In this document: in pieces, positions 24,639-33,313 of the stretch
Layout: each line of letters starts with the position of its first letter
How positions within the stretch are numbered: the stretch's first letter is position 1
Assembly: GCA_017052515.1 (NCBI GenBank)
Contig: JAFHKR010000038.1
Coordinates: 558,001 to 622,000, forward strand
DNA length: 64,000 nucleotides
Direction of reading: 5' to 3'
DNA from: Fictibacillus nanhaiensis
GTDB lineage: Bacteria; Bacillota; Bacilli; Bacillales; Fictibacillaceae
Notes under the pieces: model-generated
What the model was told of the DNA's origin: nothing
Seen by the model: the letters and a program-made list of their open reading frames with translations, nothing else
Database searches by the model: none
Position numbers and translations under genes: made by a program

Positions 24639-25652
24639 TTACTTCGATTCTTGTCGGATCTTAAGTGCGATTCCTTGTTTTAACTGGTGCAATTTCTTTT
24701 CACGGTCTAAATAGAGTTGTTGAGCCACTTCGTGTGAAACTTCGACGAACTGTACTTTGTCTCCAGGCTTCAGCTGCGCCATGATTGAGAGATCAACTGT
24801 AGCGATCTGCCCGATCTTTGGATATCCCCCGGTAGTTTGGCGGTCCGCAAGAAGTACGATCGGATTGCCTTCTGACGGAACTTGAATCGTGCCAAAGCTC
24901 ACAGCTTCAGAAAGCATTTCTTGTTTCTCTTGAAGTTCAAGCTGGGGTCCTTTTAAGCGGTAACCCATCCGGTCCGATTGTGATGTCACTTCAAAGTGCT
25001 CGGTAAAAAGCTTCATCTGGCTTTCTGTTGTGAACCAGTCATATTGCCTCCCTTTCATAACACGGACTTGCGGTTTGGAAGCAGAAGACGCGATAAAATC
25101 TGAAGAGATCGTCCACTGCATCTCCACAAACTTTTTCTCTCCACGTTGGGCGTCTAAAACTTTAGTTATTTTTTCGGAAAGTTCACTTGGTTTTCCGATA
25201 GAAAGCTCATCGTCATTCTGAATGGCTTTCCCATTGTGTCCGCCGATTCCAGCTCGTAAGTATGTAGATTTACTGTTCATAACTACTGGCACATCAAAAC
25301 CGCCAGCTACAGCGAGGTAAGCGCGGCATCCCGTTTTACAGCCGCCGAATTTTAGCTTGCTGCCAGCCGACACGAGCACGGAGCGCCACAACTTTACAGG
25401 TTTTCCGTCAATGGAAGGAGACAAGTTTCCTCCGCAGATCGCGATTAGCGTATCTTCATGAAACACCATATCAGGTCCGAGCAGCGTAAGCTCTAATGTC
25501 GCTTCATTCTCATCATTTCCAACTAAAGAATTTGCTATCCGATGTGCTGTCGTGTCCATGACACCACTCGTGATCACACCATATTTTTGTGATCCGTAAC
25601 GGCCAAGATCTTGAACACTCGTTAGGAGGCCTGGTTTTGTGATTTTAATCAT
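24639..25652 (-). CDS. pxpC: 5-oxoprolinase subunit C (KipA-like)
   Basis: A 337-residue protein of the biotin-dependent-carboxylase-like family (AHS2 domain). Typical stretches are GLLTSVQDLGRYG at the N-terminus, RAYLAVAGGFDVP and GNPIVLLADRQTTGGYPKIG. Together with PxpA and PxpB it hydrolyses 5-oxoproline with ATP. In B. subtilis the KipI/KipA pair also affects sporulation kinase KinA. It overlaps pxpB by 4 bp and has GAGGAGG before the ATG. Confidence 0.92.
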   Translation of the reverse strand: MIKITKPGLLTSVQDLGRYGSQKYGVITSGVMDTTAHRIANSLVGNDENEATLELTLLGPDMVFHEDTLIAICGGNLSPSIDGKPVKLWRSVLVSAGSKLKFGGCKTGCRAYLAVAGGFDVPVVMNSKSTYLRAGIGGHNGKAIQNDDELSIGKPSELSEKITKVLDAQRGEKKFVEMQWTISSDFIASSASKPQVRVMKGRQYDWFTTESQMKLFTEHFEVTSQSDRMGYRLKGPQLELQEKQEMLSEAVSFGTIQVPSEGNPIVLLADRQTTGGYPKIGQIATVDLSIMAQLKPGDKVQFVEVSHEVAQQLYLDREKKLHQLKQGIALKIRQESK

Positions 25653-26350
25653 TTTGCGTCCTCCTCATATTTTTGAAACTCTTCTTCTGAGATCGGTACA
25701 AATTTGATCTGGTCACCCGCTTGAAGAAGGGAAGGTGTTTCTCCTTCTGGGGTAAAGAGCTTTTCTGGTGTTTTGCCGATCAGCTGCCATCCGCCTGGCG
25801 TTTCGATCGGATATACGCCTGTTTGTTTGCCGGCAATCCCAACGGAACCAGCAGGAATCTTCAGTCTCGGATTACTTCGTCTCGGTGCTGCGATTCTTTC
25901 ACTCATGCCACCGATATACGGAAAGCCAGGAGCGAATCCGATCATATAAACGGTGTATTCACCATTCGAATGGATATCAATCACTTCGTCAACCGTAAGT
26001 CCGTTGTGATTCGCGACTTCCTCTAAATCTGGACCAAACTCACCGCCATAACAGACGGGAATCTCCACCACACGAGGTTCAGCGTTATCATCCACTTCTA
26101 ACTCATCTAAAAGCGGTTCCAAAAATTTGCATACTTCATCATAAGGAAGAGAGGTTGTTTCAATCTTCAACGGATCATAAAAAACAGCAACCGTCGTAAA
26201 TCCAGGTACGGTCTCAATCACCCAGTCAAACGCATGCTCTTCAAAGAAAGAGGAGATTTTTTTGACTTTTTGCTGGATCTCAGGGCTCATATCTTGTCCG
26301 AGTTCAATGATTAAGCTGTTATCGCCTAAAGGCTCAATGGTATATTTCAT
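25649..26350 (-). CDS. pxpB: 5-oxoprolinase subunit B (KipI-like)
   Basis: A 233-residue AHS1-domain protein. The family motifs GDNSLIIELG near the start, YMIGFAPGFPYIGGM, RLKIPAGSVGIAGKQTGVYP and TPGGWQLIGKTP are all present. It is the first gene of a minus-strand operon pxpB-pxpC-ycsG-ycsI. In B. subtilis the homologue KipI inhibits the sporulation kinase KinA; whether that holds here is unknown. PxpA, normally at the head of this operon, is absent. AGGAGA precedes the start. Confidence 0.92.
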   Translation of the reverse strand: MKYTIEPLGDNSLIIELGQDMSPEIQQKVKKISSFFEEHAFDWVIETVPGFTTVAVFYDPLKIETTSLPYDEVCKFLEPLLDELEVDDNAEPRVVEIPVCYGGEFGPDLEEVANHNGLTVDEVIDIHSNGEYTVYMIGFAPGFPYIGGMSERIAAPRRSNPRLKIPAGSVGIAGKQTGVYPIETPGGWQLIGKTPEKLFTPEGETPSLLQAGDQIKFVPISEEEFQKYEEDAK

Positions 26351-26499
26351 CGTCAGATCTCCTGTCTTTTTATGTAAAATTAATCAGAATATTTGTATAT
26401 TTATAAAGGTCTAGTATATAGCAATTCTTTCTCTAAAATCAAAGGGTTATTGAAAAATCCAATAATTAATTGTAGTGTAAAAAATTACAAATTAAATAG

Positions 26500-26528
26500 T
26501 TGTCTTTTTTATAACTTATCCCTATAAT
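26500..26528 (+). promoter_or_regulatory. sigma-A promoter of the exopolysaccharide operon
   Basis: TTGTCT (26500-26505) and TATAAT (26523-26528) are 17 bp apart, followed by a leader of about 125 bp. The rest of the 308-bp gap from pxpB is AT-rich with nothing else recognised. Confidence 0.75.
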
Positions 26529-26658
26529 ACAAGTAATAGTTTGTTCTTTATAAAGAACTTAATTGTTCGTTATATTTCATTTTCCTATAAAAGAAATCGT
26601 GCTTTTTCTAGTTTCTCTATATTGAACATTTTAACACTACCTATTCGGAGGGATTGTT

Positions 26659-27396
26659 ATGCAGGAGAAAATGAACATTATAGATACGATAAATGTATTA
26701 AAACGTAGAAAAACAATCATTTCAGTAACTACATTAACTTTGTTTTTGTTCTCCTGTTTAGTCATCGTTTACTTCATGTCTCCTAGTTATCAATATTCAA
26801 GAGAAGTTCTCGTTGGAGGATTGCAACAAGATAATACAGTTAATGGTAACTTGCAGCTTATTAACTCTTATAAGGATGTGATTAAGAGTCAGATCGTGAT
26901 GGAAACGTTAAAGAAAGAATTAAATTTAAACCGATCTAGTACTGATATCCGCAATCAAATTTCTGTTCTTAATAATGAAAACTCTCAAATAGTAAGTATA
27001 GTAGTGAATGATCAGGATGCTCGTTTAGCCCGTGATATTGCGTTGACTGTGACGGCTGTTTCAAAAGAAAAAATGAAGAGGTTTACAGAAGAGGATAATA
27101 TACAAGTCCTTAATGAAACTGGCATTGAAGAAAGTGCAAGCATTCAATTCATGCCTACAGTTCTTGGTGTTGTACTCTCCCTCATCATTTCCATTTTAGC
27201 TGGTGCATGCCTTGCCATAATTATTGATAGTTTGGATGACAAGTTGAATCATCCTAAAGAAGTTGAAGACATCTTCAATGTACCCCTTCTCGGAATTATT
27301 CAATCTCGTTTAGAAGTAGAAGAAAAGAGAAAGACTGATATTTTCATAAGAAGGGAGTCACTTGAGTTTTATGGAAAACAAGAATCGATCTTATGA
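26659..27396 (+). CDS. polysaccharide chain-length determinant (Wzz/CapA-like)
   Basis: A 245-residue membrane protein of the Wzz/YveK family. Two helices (about residues 20-42 and 165-188) flank an extracytoplasmic coiled region. The C-terminal cytoplasmic tail contains DKLNHPKEVEDIFNVPLLGII, which activates the tyrosine kinase partner in this family. It opens a compact seven-gene exopolysaccharide operon. Its 3' end overlaps the next gene by 35 bp, and GGAGG precedes the start. Confidence 0.85.
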   Translation: MQEKMNIIDTINVLKRRKTIISVTTLTLFLFSCLVIVYFMSPSYQYSREVLVGGLQQDNTVNGNLQLINSYKDVIKSQIVMETLKKELNLNRSSTDIRNQISVLNNENSQIVSIVVNDQDARLARDIALTVTAVSKEKMKRFTEEDNIQVLNETGIEESASIQFMPTVLGVVLSLIISILAGACLAIIIDSLDDKLNHPKEVEDIFNVPLLGIIQSRLEVEEKRKTDIFIRRESLEFYGKQESIL

Positions 27397-27871
27397 TCTG
27401 AATCAAACGTACTCAATCATTAGAAATAACATAGAGATGGGAATGCAGGAGAAATGGAAGACACTTATGATTACTTCTCCAACCTTAATAAAGGGTCAAC
27501 ACATGATAGCAATCAATATTGCGAGTTTACTTTCAAAAGAAGGAAAGAAAGTTTTATTGCTAACTAATACACAAAACAATAGCTTTTCAAAAATTAAACA
27601 GTTAGTTGACCAAAAACAATCAGACTATGATCATATTCTTTTCTTTTCAACTAATTATTTAAACAATGTGGACATGCAGCGGTTAACAGCTACCTGTGAT
27701 GGAGTTGTGCTTGTCTTACAAGAAAAAGTTACAAAGAAAGAAGATATGAAAAAAGTAAAAATGCTTCTTCAAAAAAGTAATACCGATTTAATTGGAATTA
27801 TCTATCGAAAAGCGCCTAAAATGCGTTTAAACCGTTTTTTTGGAAAGGGGCGTAAAGCTGTTGAGAGTTGA
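27362..27871 (+). CDS. degenerate BY-kinase homologue (CpsD/EpsB-like) lacking catalytic motifs
   Basis: At the position of the tyrosine autokinase stands a 169-residue protein with its outline but not its active site. The entry LNQTYSIIRNNIEM and the TSPTLIKGQHMIAINIASLL segment align with the usual TSPxxGEGKSTxAxNLA, but the Walker A Lys-Ser/Thr is gone. VLLLTNTQNNS replaces the Asp-rich Walker A', and YDHILFFSTN replaces the Walker B IIIDTPP. About 60 residues between them are missing, as is the C-terminal tyrosine cluster. The frame is open and the start TTG 27362 has AAGGGAG 5 bases upstream, so it is a translated pseudo-enzyme rather than a broken gene. It may act as a scaffold for the chain-length protein. 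Confidence 0.75.
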   Translation: MSFMENKNRSYDLNQTYSIIRNNIEMGMQEKWKTLMITSPTLIKGQHMIAINIASLLSKEGKKVLLLTNTQNNSFSKIKQLVDQKQSDYDHILFFSTNYLNNVDMQRLTATCDGVVLVLQEKVTKKEDMKKVKMLLQKSNTDLIGIIYRKAPKMRLNRFFGKGRKAVES

Positions 27872-28505
27872 GCACATACGAGTACATGTTCAACAAGTAG
27901 AACAAAAGAACCTTTCATCATTTACAAAAGCATTTGAATGGAGTAAAAGGATACTAGATATTCTGATATCTTTAACAGCACTTATCATAATGTGGCCATT
28001 ACTTATCGTCGCGTGTATCGCGATTAAAATGGAGACTCCTGGTTCTCCTTTATATCTTCAGGATAGATTAGGACTTGATGGTAGGCCAATTCGAATTATT
28101 AAGCTTCGTTCCATGTATATGGATGCCGAGAAATACGGGGAAATGTGGGCTTTAAAGAACGACCCTCGTATTACAAAGATTGGATCATTCCTACGAAAAA
28201 CAAGAATAGATGAAGTACCCCAGCTCTTCAATATTTTAAGAGGAGAGATGTCTCTAGTTGGTCCTCGTCCAGAGAGGAAATTCTTTTATAATCAGTTTGA
28301 AGAGCAGCTTCCTTATTTCATAAAACGAACAACTGTAAAGCCCGGTCTAACAGGATGGGCACAAGTGAATGGTGGTTACGATCTTACCCCTGAACAAAAA
28401 CTTGCATTCGATCTTCACTACATTCAACATGCATCTCTCTGGTTTGATCTCAAAATCCTTTTCCGTACGATTAAAGTCCTCATTACTGGTGATGGTGCAA
28501 GATGA
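27861..28505 (+). CDS. undecaprenyl-phosphate sugar phosphotransferase (initiating)
   Basis: A bacterial sugar transferase of about 214 residues that puts the first sugar phosphate on undecaprenyl phosphate. After one membrane helix (ILDILISLTALIIMWPLL) come the family blocks KLRSMY, LRKTRIDEVPQLFNIL, GEMSLVGPRPE and KPGLTGWAQVNG. I chose TTG 27861, with AAGGGG 10 bases upstream; an in-frame TTG at 27840 precedes the ribosome binding site. It overlaps the gene before by 11 bp and the flippase by 4 bp. Confidence 0.88.
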   Translation: MRVEHIRVHVQQVEQKNLSSFTKAFEWSKRILDILISLTALIIMWPLLIVACIAIKMETPGSPLYLQDRLGLDGRPIRIIKLRSMYMDAEKYGEMWALKNDPRITKIGSFLRKTRIDEVPQLFNILRGEMSLVGPRPERKFFYNQFEEQLPYFIKRTTVKPGLTGWAQVNGGYDLTPEQKLAFDLHYIQHASLWFDLKILFRTIKVLITGDGAR

Positions 28506-29941
28506 GGTCAATCGTATCAAACGTTATTCACCTTTTGTATAGCACGGTTCTTTCTAGAATATTGTTCGCTGCAGCACTGATCGTTCTTGCTCAATATTTA
28601 AATGCACGGGAATATGGGATGTTTAGTGTGGCTTTAGCGTTCTCTATGGTAATGGGTTTTTTTACGGATGCAGGAGTAAGTAACACAGTTATTCGAGAAA
28701 GCTCCAAGACGAGTGCAAACATTGTTAAACTTTTATCCTCTTATATAAAGCTTAGATTGATATTACTTTTCGGGACATTGTTCGTATCTGTTATTTTTAT
28801 TGAACTTTTTTACGAAAAAGAAGGTTTGAAAGAAGTTTTTTATTACATGCTCGTTCCTGTAATTACTGGGCTTGCTCTACAAAACATTAGTATCACTTAT
28901 TTTCAAATGGTCGAAAAGATGCATAACGTAGGTTTGATCAGAATCTGGTCTTCAGTAGCATGTGTTGTATTTGTGGTGATAGGTATGTTGTTAAAACTAC
29001 CTGTAACGATCATCGCGTTATTGTTTGGATTTTCTTACGTTTTAGGTGGACTGTATAGTTTATTAATTTTATTTAAACACACTCGTGTTCATTTAAGAGA
29101 GGCGTTTGAGAAGAAAATATTGTTTCAGTTGTCCCCTTTTATCGTTAGTGGCCTTCTTATGATGTTATTGCCACAGCTAGGTCCTCTCGTATTAGAGAAA
29201 ACGTTGTTACTACACTATGTGGGTTTGTTTGCAATTGCATATAGAATTCCCTCAGCTCTCTATCAAGTGCCAGGCGTTGTTGCAGGTGCTTTTTACCCTG
29301 TCCTTTTTAGATATTGGAATTCGGGCGACAGGGAAAAGCATCTAAATCTTAACATTACACAGCTGAAAGTGATGGGGTTAATAGGTATCATCATCACGAT
29401 TCCTTTGTTTCATATGTCCACTGAAGTGATTCGGCTATTATTTGGAAAAGAGTGGTTGAGTGCGTCAGAGCCACTGCGAATTGTTTCTATTGTTCTTTTT
29501 TTACAGAGTCTTAGCTTTGCCCTTGCAGATGGATTGACAACGAAGGGGCTTCAAACTAGGAGAACATGTATTCAGTTAGTAGCCGTTCTTTTAGCAATTG
29601 TGGTGTATTATTCTTTGAGTTTACGATTTGGCCTGTATGGTGCTGCTTACTCTGTTGTTTTTATTGAGTGCTTTGCAGTTATTTGTTTCTGGTTGGCAAA
29701 TCCAAGCTGGTTTTTGATCGGAAAAAGAGTGTTGTTGCCCTATCTTGTTACTGGAGTCGTTTCTCTGTATGTAACCTCCAGTTTTATTGATCAGTCTATT
29801 TTCTCCGCTGTACTAAATTTATTTATCATATTGTTCTTACCTTTACTGGATGGAGAGCTGAGAAGTGTTATTCTGAATCGATATAAAATAAGTCAGACTC
29901 AGCAAGTTTTACAATACAAGATAAAGGAGAAAAGGCTATGA
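28502..29941 (+). CDS. polysaccharide flippase (Wzx-like)
   Basis: A 479-residue protein with 12-14 hydrophobic helices of the MOP superfamily, with the family opening (SRILFAAALIVLAQYLNAREYGMF). It moves the lipid-linked repeat unit across the membrane. It is linked by 4-bp overlaps to the genes on both sides, indicating translational coupling. Confidence 0.85.
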   Translation: MRSIVSNVIHLLYSTVLSRILFAAALIVLAQYLNAREYGMFSVALAFSMVMGFFTDAGVSNTVIRESSKTSANIVKLLSSYIKLRLILLFGTLFVSVIFIELFYEKEGLKEVFYYMLVPVITGLALQNISITYFQMVEKMHNVGLIRIWSSVACVVFVVIGMLLKLPVTIIALLFGFSYVLGGLYSLLILFKHTRVHLREAFEKKILFQLSPFIVSGLLMMLLPQLGPLVLEKTLLLHYVGLFAIAYRIPSALYQVPGVVAGAFYPVLFRYWNSGDREKHLNLNITQLKVMGLIGIIITIPLFHMSTEVIRLLFGKEWLSASEPLRIVSIVLFLQSLSFALADGLTTKGLQTRRTCIQLVAVLLAIVVYYSLSLRFGLYGAAYSVVFIECFAVICFWLANPSWFLIGKRVLLPYLVTGVVSLYVTSSFIDQSIFSAVLNLFIILFLPLLDGELRSVILNRYKISQTQQVLQYKIKEKRL

Positions 29942-31173
29942 GAGAAAAGATATGTATCCATTTTTCTTTTCTTCTTTTATTTCTCTACGTTTTTCGCTTT
30001 CATCTTTTTGGCAACAAAGAACAGCTGTATATCGTTCTTTTTGTCTCCATAGTAAGTCTGTTGGCATTTTCAATTTTTTTTTCAGATATAAAAAAGCAAT
30101 ATATCTTTGTCACCCCTTATAATTATGGCTTTCTCATCCTCTTAATCTATATGACTGGATCTCTTTTTTACTTGAAATACACATTTATGATGTTTTCAGG
30201 TGTTAGTCTCATTCTTGTATACGTTGTTATATTAATTTTGGTGGAATATATAGCTCATCAAAATTTATTTTGGCGCATGTACAGAAGTTACTCATTCGGT
30301 GTTCTATTTACATGTCTGTTCGTTTCCATTCTGCATAATCTAGTATCTATTGAAATAATAGAAAATCGGTTTGGATGGTTTGAATATCAAGGAGAGGTTA
30401 TTTCTGACCCTAATTATTTTGCTGTTTTCATAGGTTTATCACTGTTCTATTTTTGCTTTACTCACAAAATAAGAAGTATTGCGCAGAACATCGTGATTCT
30501 ATTGCTCTTAAGTTATTTCTTTCTTAATACTTTATCAAGAGGTGTGGTGTTAGCATTTCTTATCACGTCGCTACTAACCTACCTTTTAAAAGAAAAAAAT
30601 AAACCGAGAATTTTATTCTATTCTTTGGCAGGGATGCTTTGTGTGCCAATCATTTACTTAATCTACAGCAAATTTGGTAGTGAGAACGCTACAGGTTTAA
30701 ACTATCAATCGTTTAATCGTTTTTTCTTAAGAGATTCTAGTGACAGGTTAGATGTTTGGAGCGCAATCTATAACGGTTTTTCTAATAGTGATCGTTTTAC
30801 ACTTTTTTTTGGAAATGGTTTTCAGAGCGGTAGTTCAATCGGAGCAAAATATTATTTAGGATTGGAACCAACACTAACGCAACTTACTTTTAAAAACCCC
30901 CACAACATGTTTTTGCAATTTCTAGTCGAACTCGGCATTGTCGGAACACTTATTTTATCTTTGATATTTTTTTTCTTCTTTATAAGAACCTTCCTTCAAA
31001 TTCAAAAAGGAAACTATGTACCACTCAGCCTTTTAATATTTTTCGTCATTGTGAATACGAGTTTAAATGTAATGGGTTTTAGAGAGTTGTTTTTCATCTA
31101 TGGTATCTTGCTGCTCAGTTCAATCCGTTTAACAAAAGGTTTAGATCGCACGGAAAGAGAGGTAGTTTTATGA
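29938..31173 (+). CDS. O-antigen ligase/polymerase-like protein (Wzy-like)
   Basis: A 411-residue membrane protein with about ten helices and a large extracytoplasmic loop between residues 230 and 330. It ends with the FKNPHNMFLQFLVELGIVG signature of the Wzy_C/O-antigen ligase family. It probably polymerises repeat units moved by the flippase. AAAGGAG precedes the ATG. Confidence 0.8.
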   Translation: MREKICIHFSFLLLFLYVFRFHLFGNKEQLYIVLFVSIVSLLAFSIFFSDIKKQYIFVTPYNYGFLILLIYMTGSLFYLKYTFMMFSGVSLILVYVVILILVEYIAHQNLFWRMYRSYSFGVLFTCLFVSILHNLVSIEIIENRFGWFEYQGEVISDPNYFAVFIGLSLFYFCFTHKIRSIAQNIVILLLLSYFFLNTLSRGVVLAFLITSLLTYLLKEKNKPRILFYSLAGMLCVPIIYLIYSKFGSENATGLNYQSFNRFFLRDSSDRLDVWSAIYNGFSNSDRFTLFFGNGFQSGSSIGAKYYLGLEPTLTQLTFKNPHNMFLQFLVELGIVGTLILSLIFFFFFIRTFLQIQKGNYVPLSLLIFFVIVNTSLNVMGFRELFFIYGILLLSSIRLTKGLDRTEREVVL

Positions 31174-32030
31174 AATTTTCATTAATTATGGCAACGGTAG
31201 GAAGAGAAAATGAAGTTATTGCTTTCCTAAAGAGTTTAAAGCAGCAGAGTTATAAGGATTTTGAGCTAATTATCGTTGACCAAAACGACACTGATTTCCT
31301 CAGACCGATTGTTGAAGTTTACAAGGAAGCTTTTTGTATCAAACACATTAGATATTCCAAAAAAGGACTCTCTTTAGCGCGAAACCGAGGACTGCAGGAA
31401 GCGGAAGGACAGATTATTGCTTTTCCGGATGATGATTGTCTGTATTCAAACGGTTTACTTTTGAATGTTTGCCGTTTTTTTGAGAAAGAAACAAAAGTTG
31501 ATGCCATTTCTGTCGCGTGGCATGACGCAATCAGCGGAAATCGAATTAAAAATTTTGGTAAAAGAGAAGGAGTTATCAATCGACTTAACATATGGACGCA
31601 AGTTAGTTCCATCACGCTTTTCATCAAACATCATGTCTTTCATCATATTAAAGGATTTGATGAAACACTTGGTGTCGGTCCACATTCTAAATGGAAAGGT
31701 GCTGAAGATAAAGATTTCCCGCTTAGACTTTTAGATGCAGGTTTTACTATGCACTATGTACCTCATATTATCGTCTATCACCCGGCCCCGGTCCTATTGA
31801 CTAAGGACCTGACTCAACAGCAAAAAAAAGAATTGATTCGCAAGACATTTATTTATTCTGCGGCCGCTGGATACGTTATGAAGAATCACCAATATTCTCT
31901 GATTATTAAATTAGGAACAATAGCAATTGGGATAGCTAAAACTGTACTTAGTATACTACAGTTCAAACCATTTCTTGTAAGAATTAGAATTGCATCTATA
32001 ATAGGAAGATTGCATGGCTTCTTGAATTAA
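31170..32030 (+). CDS. glycosyltransferase family 2
   Basis: A 286-residue GT-A enzyme. It has SLIMATVGRENEVIAFLKSL at the nucleotide-binding start, FPDDDC as the metal-binding DxD, and GAEDKDFPLRLL as the acceptor-side ED motif. It adds one sugar to the lipid-linked repeat unit; donor unknown. It overlaps the polymerase by 4 bp. Confidence 0.85.
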   Translation: MKFSLIMATVGRENEVIAFLKSLKQQSYKDFELIIVDQNDTDFLRPIVEVYKEAFCIKHIRYSKKGLSLARNRGLQEAEGQIIAFPDDDCLYSNGLLLNVCRFFEKETKVDAISVAWHDAISGNRIKNFGKREGVINRLNIWTQVSSITLFIKHHVFHHIKGFDETLGVGPHSKWKGAEDKDFPLRLLDAGFTMHYVPHIIVYHPAPVLLTKDLTQQQKKELIRKTFIYSAAAGYVMKNHQYSLIIKLGTIAIGIAKTVLSILQFKPFLVRIRIASIIGRLHGFLN

Positions 32031-32058
32031 ATTTTGGTGGAATGGAGTGGAAGGTAAG

Positions 32059-32880
32059 ATGAACTATTCTGTTTTAATGTCTGTGTATGCAAGGGAAAAA
32101 CCTAAATATTTGCAAGAGGCAATCGAGAGTGTCCTACATCAAACTTTAGCTCCTAGTGAATTCATTATTATAAAAGATGGACCATTAACGAAAGAACTAA
32201 ATAGGGTTCTTGAATCATATACGGCAAGTTATCCTGAACTGGTTAAAGTCATCTCACTCAGAGAAAATATGGGGTTAGGAGAAGCGTTACGGATTGGTGT
32301 CAAACACTGTAAGTACGAGGTCATAGGACGCATGGATTCAGATGACATCTGCCATCAGGATCGTTTTAAGAAGCAAATTTCTTATTTGATGGAACATCCT
32401 GATGTTGATGTAATTGGTTCTTGGATTCAAGAATTTGATGAGAATGGTGATCAGTCCACCTATATTAGAAAAGTTCCCAGCTCTGCAGATAGAATTAAAA
32501 TTTACAGCAAAAAAAGGAATCCGTTAAACCATATGACCGTTGTATTTCGTAAGCAAAGTATTCTCAGAGTAGGAAGTTATCAGTCATTTTTATGGAATGA
32601 AGATTATTATTTATGGGTGCGGCTACTAAATCGGGGATTCAAACTTGAAAATTTGGAAGAAGTCTTAGTTTTTGCACGGGCCGGAGAAACTATGTTCCAA
32701 AGAAGAGGTGGAATTAAATATGTGTTAAATGAAGTGAAATTACAGCGAGAATTTTATAATATGAAATTCATTTCGAATTCTGAATTTATAACTAATGTGG
32801 TAACACGAACATTAGTAAGGGTAGTTCCAAATGCTTTGAGAAGTTTTATCTATAGGAAATTCCTTAGAACAGCAGGATGA
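32059..32880 (+). CDS. glycosyltransferase family 2
   Basis: A 273-residue GT-A enzyme with SVLMSVYAREKPKYLQEAI, the DSDD metal motif within GRMDSDDICH, and WNEDYYLWVRLL near the acceptor site. ATG 32059 is chosen as TGGAGTGG lies 8 bases upstream; a GTG at 32047 lies within that site. It is the last gene of the exopolysaccharide operon. With only two such enzymes and one initiating transferase, the repeat unit may be a trisaccharide. Confidence 0.85.
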   Translation: MNYSVLMSVYAREKPKYLQEAIESVLHQTLAPSEFIIIKDGPLTKELNRVLESYTASYPELVKVISLRENMGLGEALRIGVKHCKYEVIGRMDSDDICHQDRFKKQISYLMEHPDVDVIGSWIQEFDENGDQSTYIRKVPSSADRIKIYSKKRNPLNHMTVVFRKQSILRVGSYQSFLWNEDYYLWVRLLNRGFKLENLEEVLVFARAGETMFQRRGGIKYVLNEVKLQREFYNMKFISNSEFITNVVTRTLVRVVPNALRSFIYRKFLRTAG

Positions 32881-32890
32881 AACAGTAATT

Positions 32891-32937
32891 AAAGACACCT
32901 ATAGTAGGTTTTTAACCTACTATAGGTGTCTTTTTGT
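32891..32937 (+). terminator. Terminator of the exopolysaccharide operon
   Basis: An 18-bp perfect stem (AAAGACACCTATAGTAGGT with its complement) around a TTTTA loop, followed by TTTTTGTTTT. Confidence 0.95.
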
Positions 32938-33084
32938 TTTTGTGAGTAAGACCTAAACAGCTCATTTTAATTGAAAGTTTTAATGAAAATACATTTCATT
33001 GTGATAAAAACCTGTGTTTACTTAGTTTAAAGAGAAAAACTTATTTAATAGTTAAAAGAGGGTCATAATTTTTAGAAAATTATA

Positions 33085-33113
33085 TTGTAACCGTTTACAA
33101 GTTGGATTATAAT
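33085..33113 (+). promoter_or_regulatory. sigma-A promoter of the glycan locus with cre in the spacer
   Basis: TTGTAA (33085-33090) and TATAAT (33108-33113) are 17 bp apart. The catabolite element TTGTAACCGTTTACA (33086-33100) matches the consensus WTGNAANCGNWNNCW fully and overlaps the -35 box and spacer, so CcpA should repress here. Confidence 0.8.
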
Positions 33114-33123
33114 ATTGAAAAGT

Positions 33124-33133
33124 GAAACGTTTC
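33124..33133. promoter_or_regulatory. GAAACGTTTC operator O1
   Basis: A palindrome about 10 bp past the -10 box, at the expected transcription start. A half-conserved copy, AAAACGTTTA, lies at 33173-33182. It has the size and symmetry of a LacI-family operator. Confidence 0.7.
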
Positions 33134-33215
33134 TATTGGTAAAATGAGGATTTTAGGTATCACATAACAATCAAAACGTTTATATTTACCTAAATTCCTA
33201 TTTTTTTGAATAATA

Positions 33216-33229
33216 TCGAAACGTTTCGA
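33216..33229. promoter_or_regulatory. TCGAAACGTTTCGA operator O2
   Basis: Perfect 14-bp palindrome 94 bp (nine helical turns) after O1, and identical to the one at 54641 before the GH3 gene. The remainder of the 433-bp gap from 32881 is AT-rich with no gene. Confidence 0.8.
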
Positions 33230-33313
33230 ATTACTGTACCAAACGCATCACCCACTTGATTCAAACTTATTTTTACTCCAGTACCCCGGTTACTCCGGAT
33301 GAAGAGGTGATTT

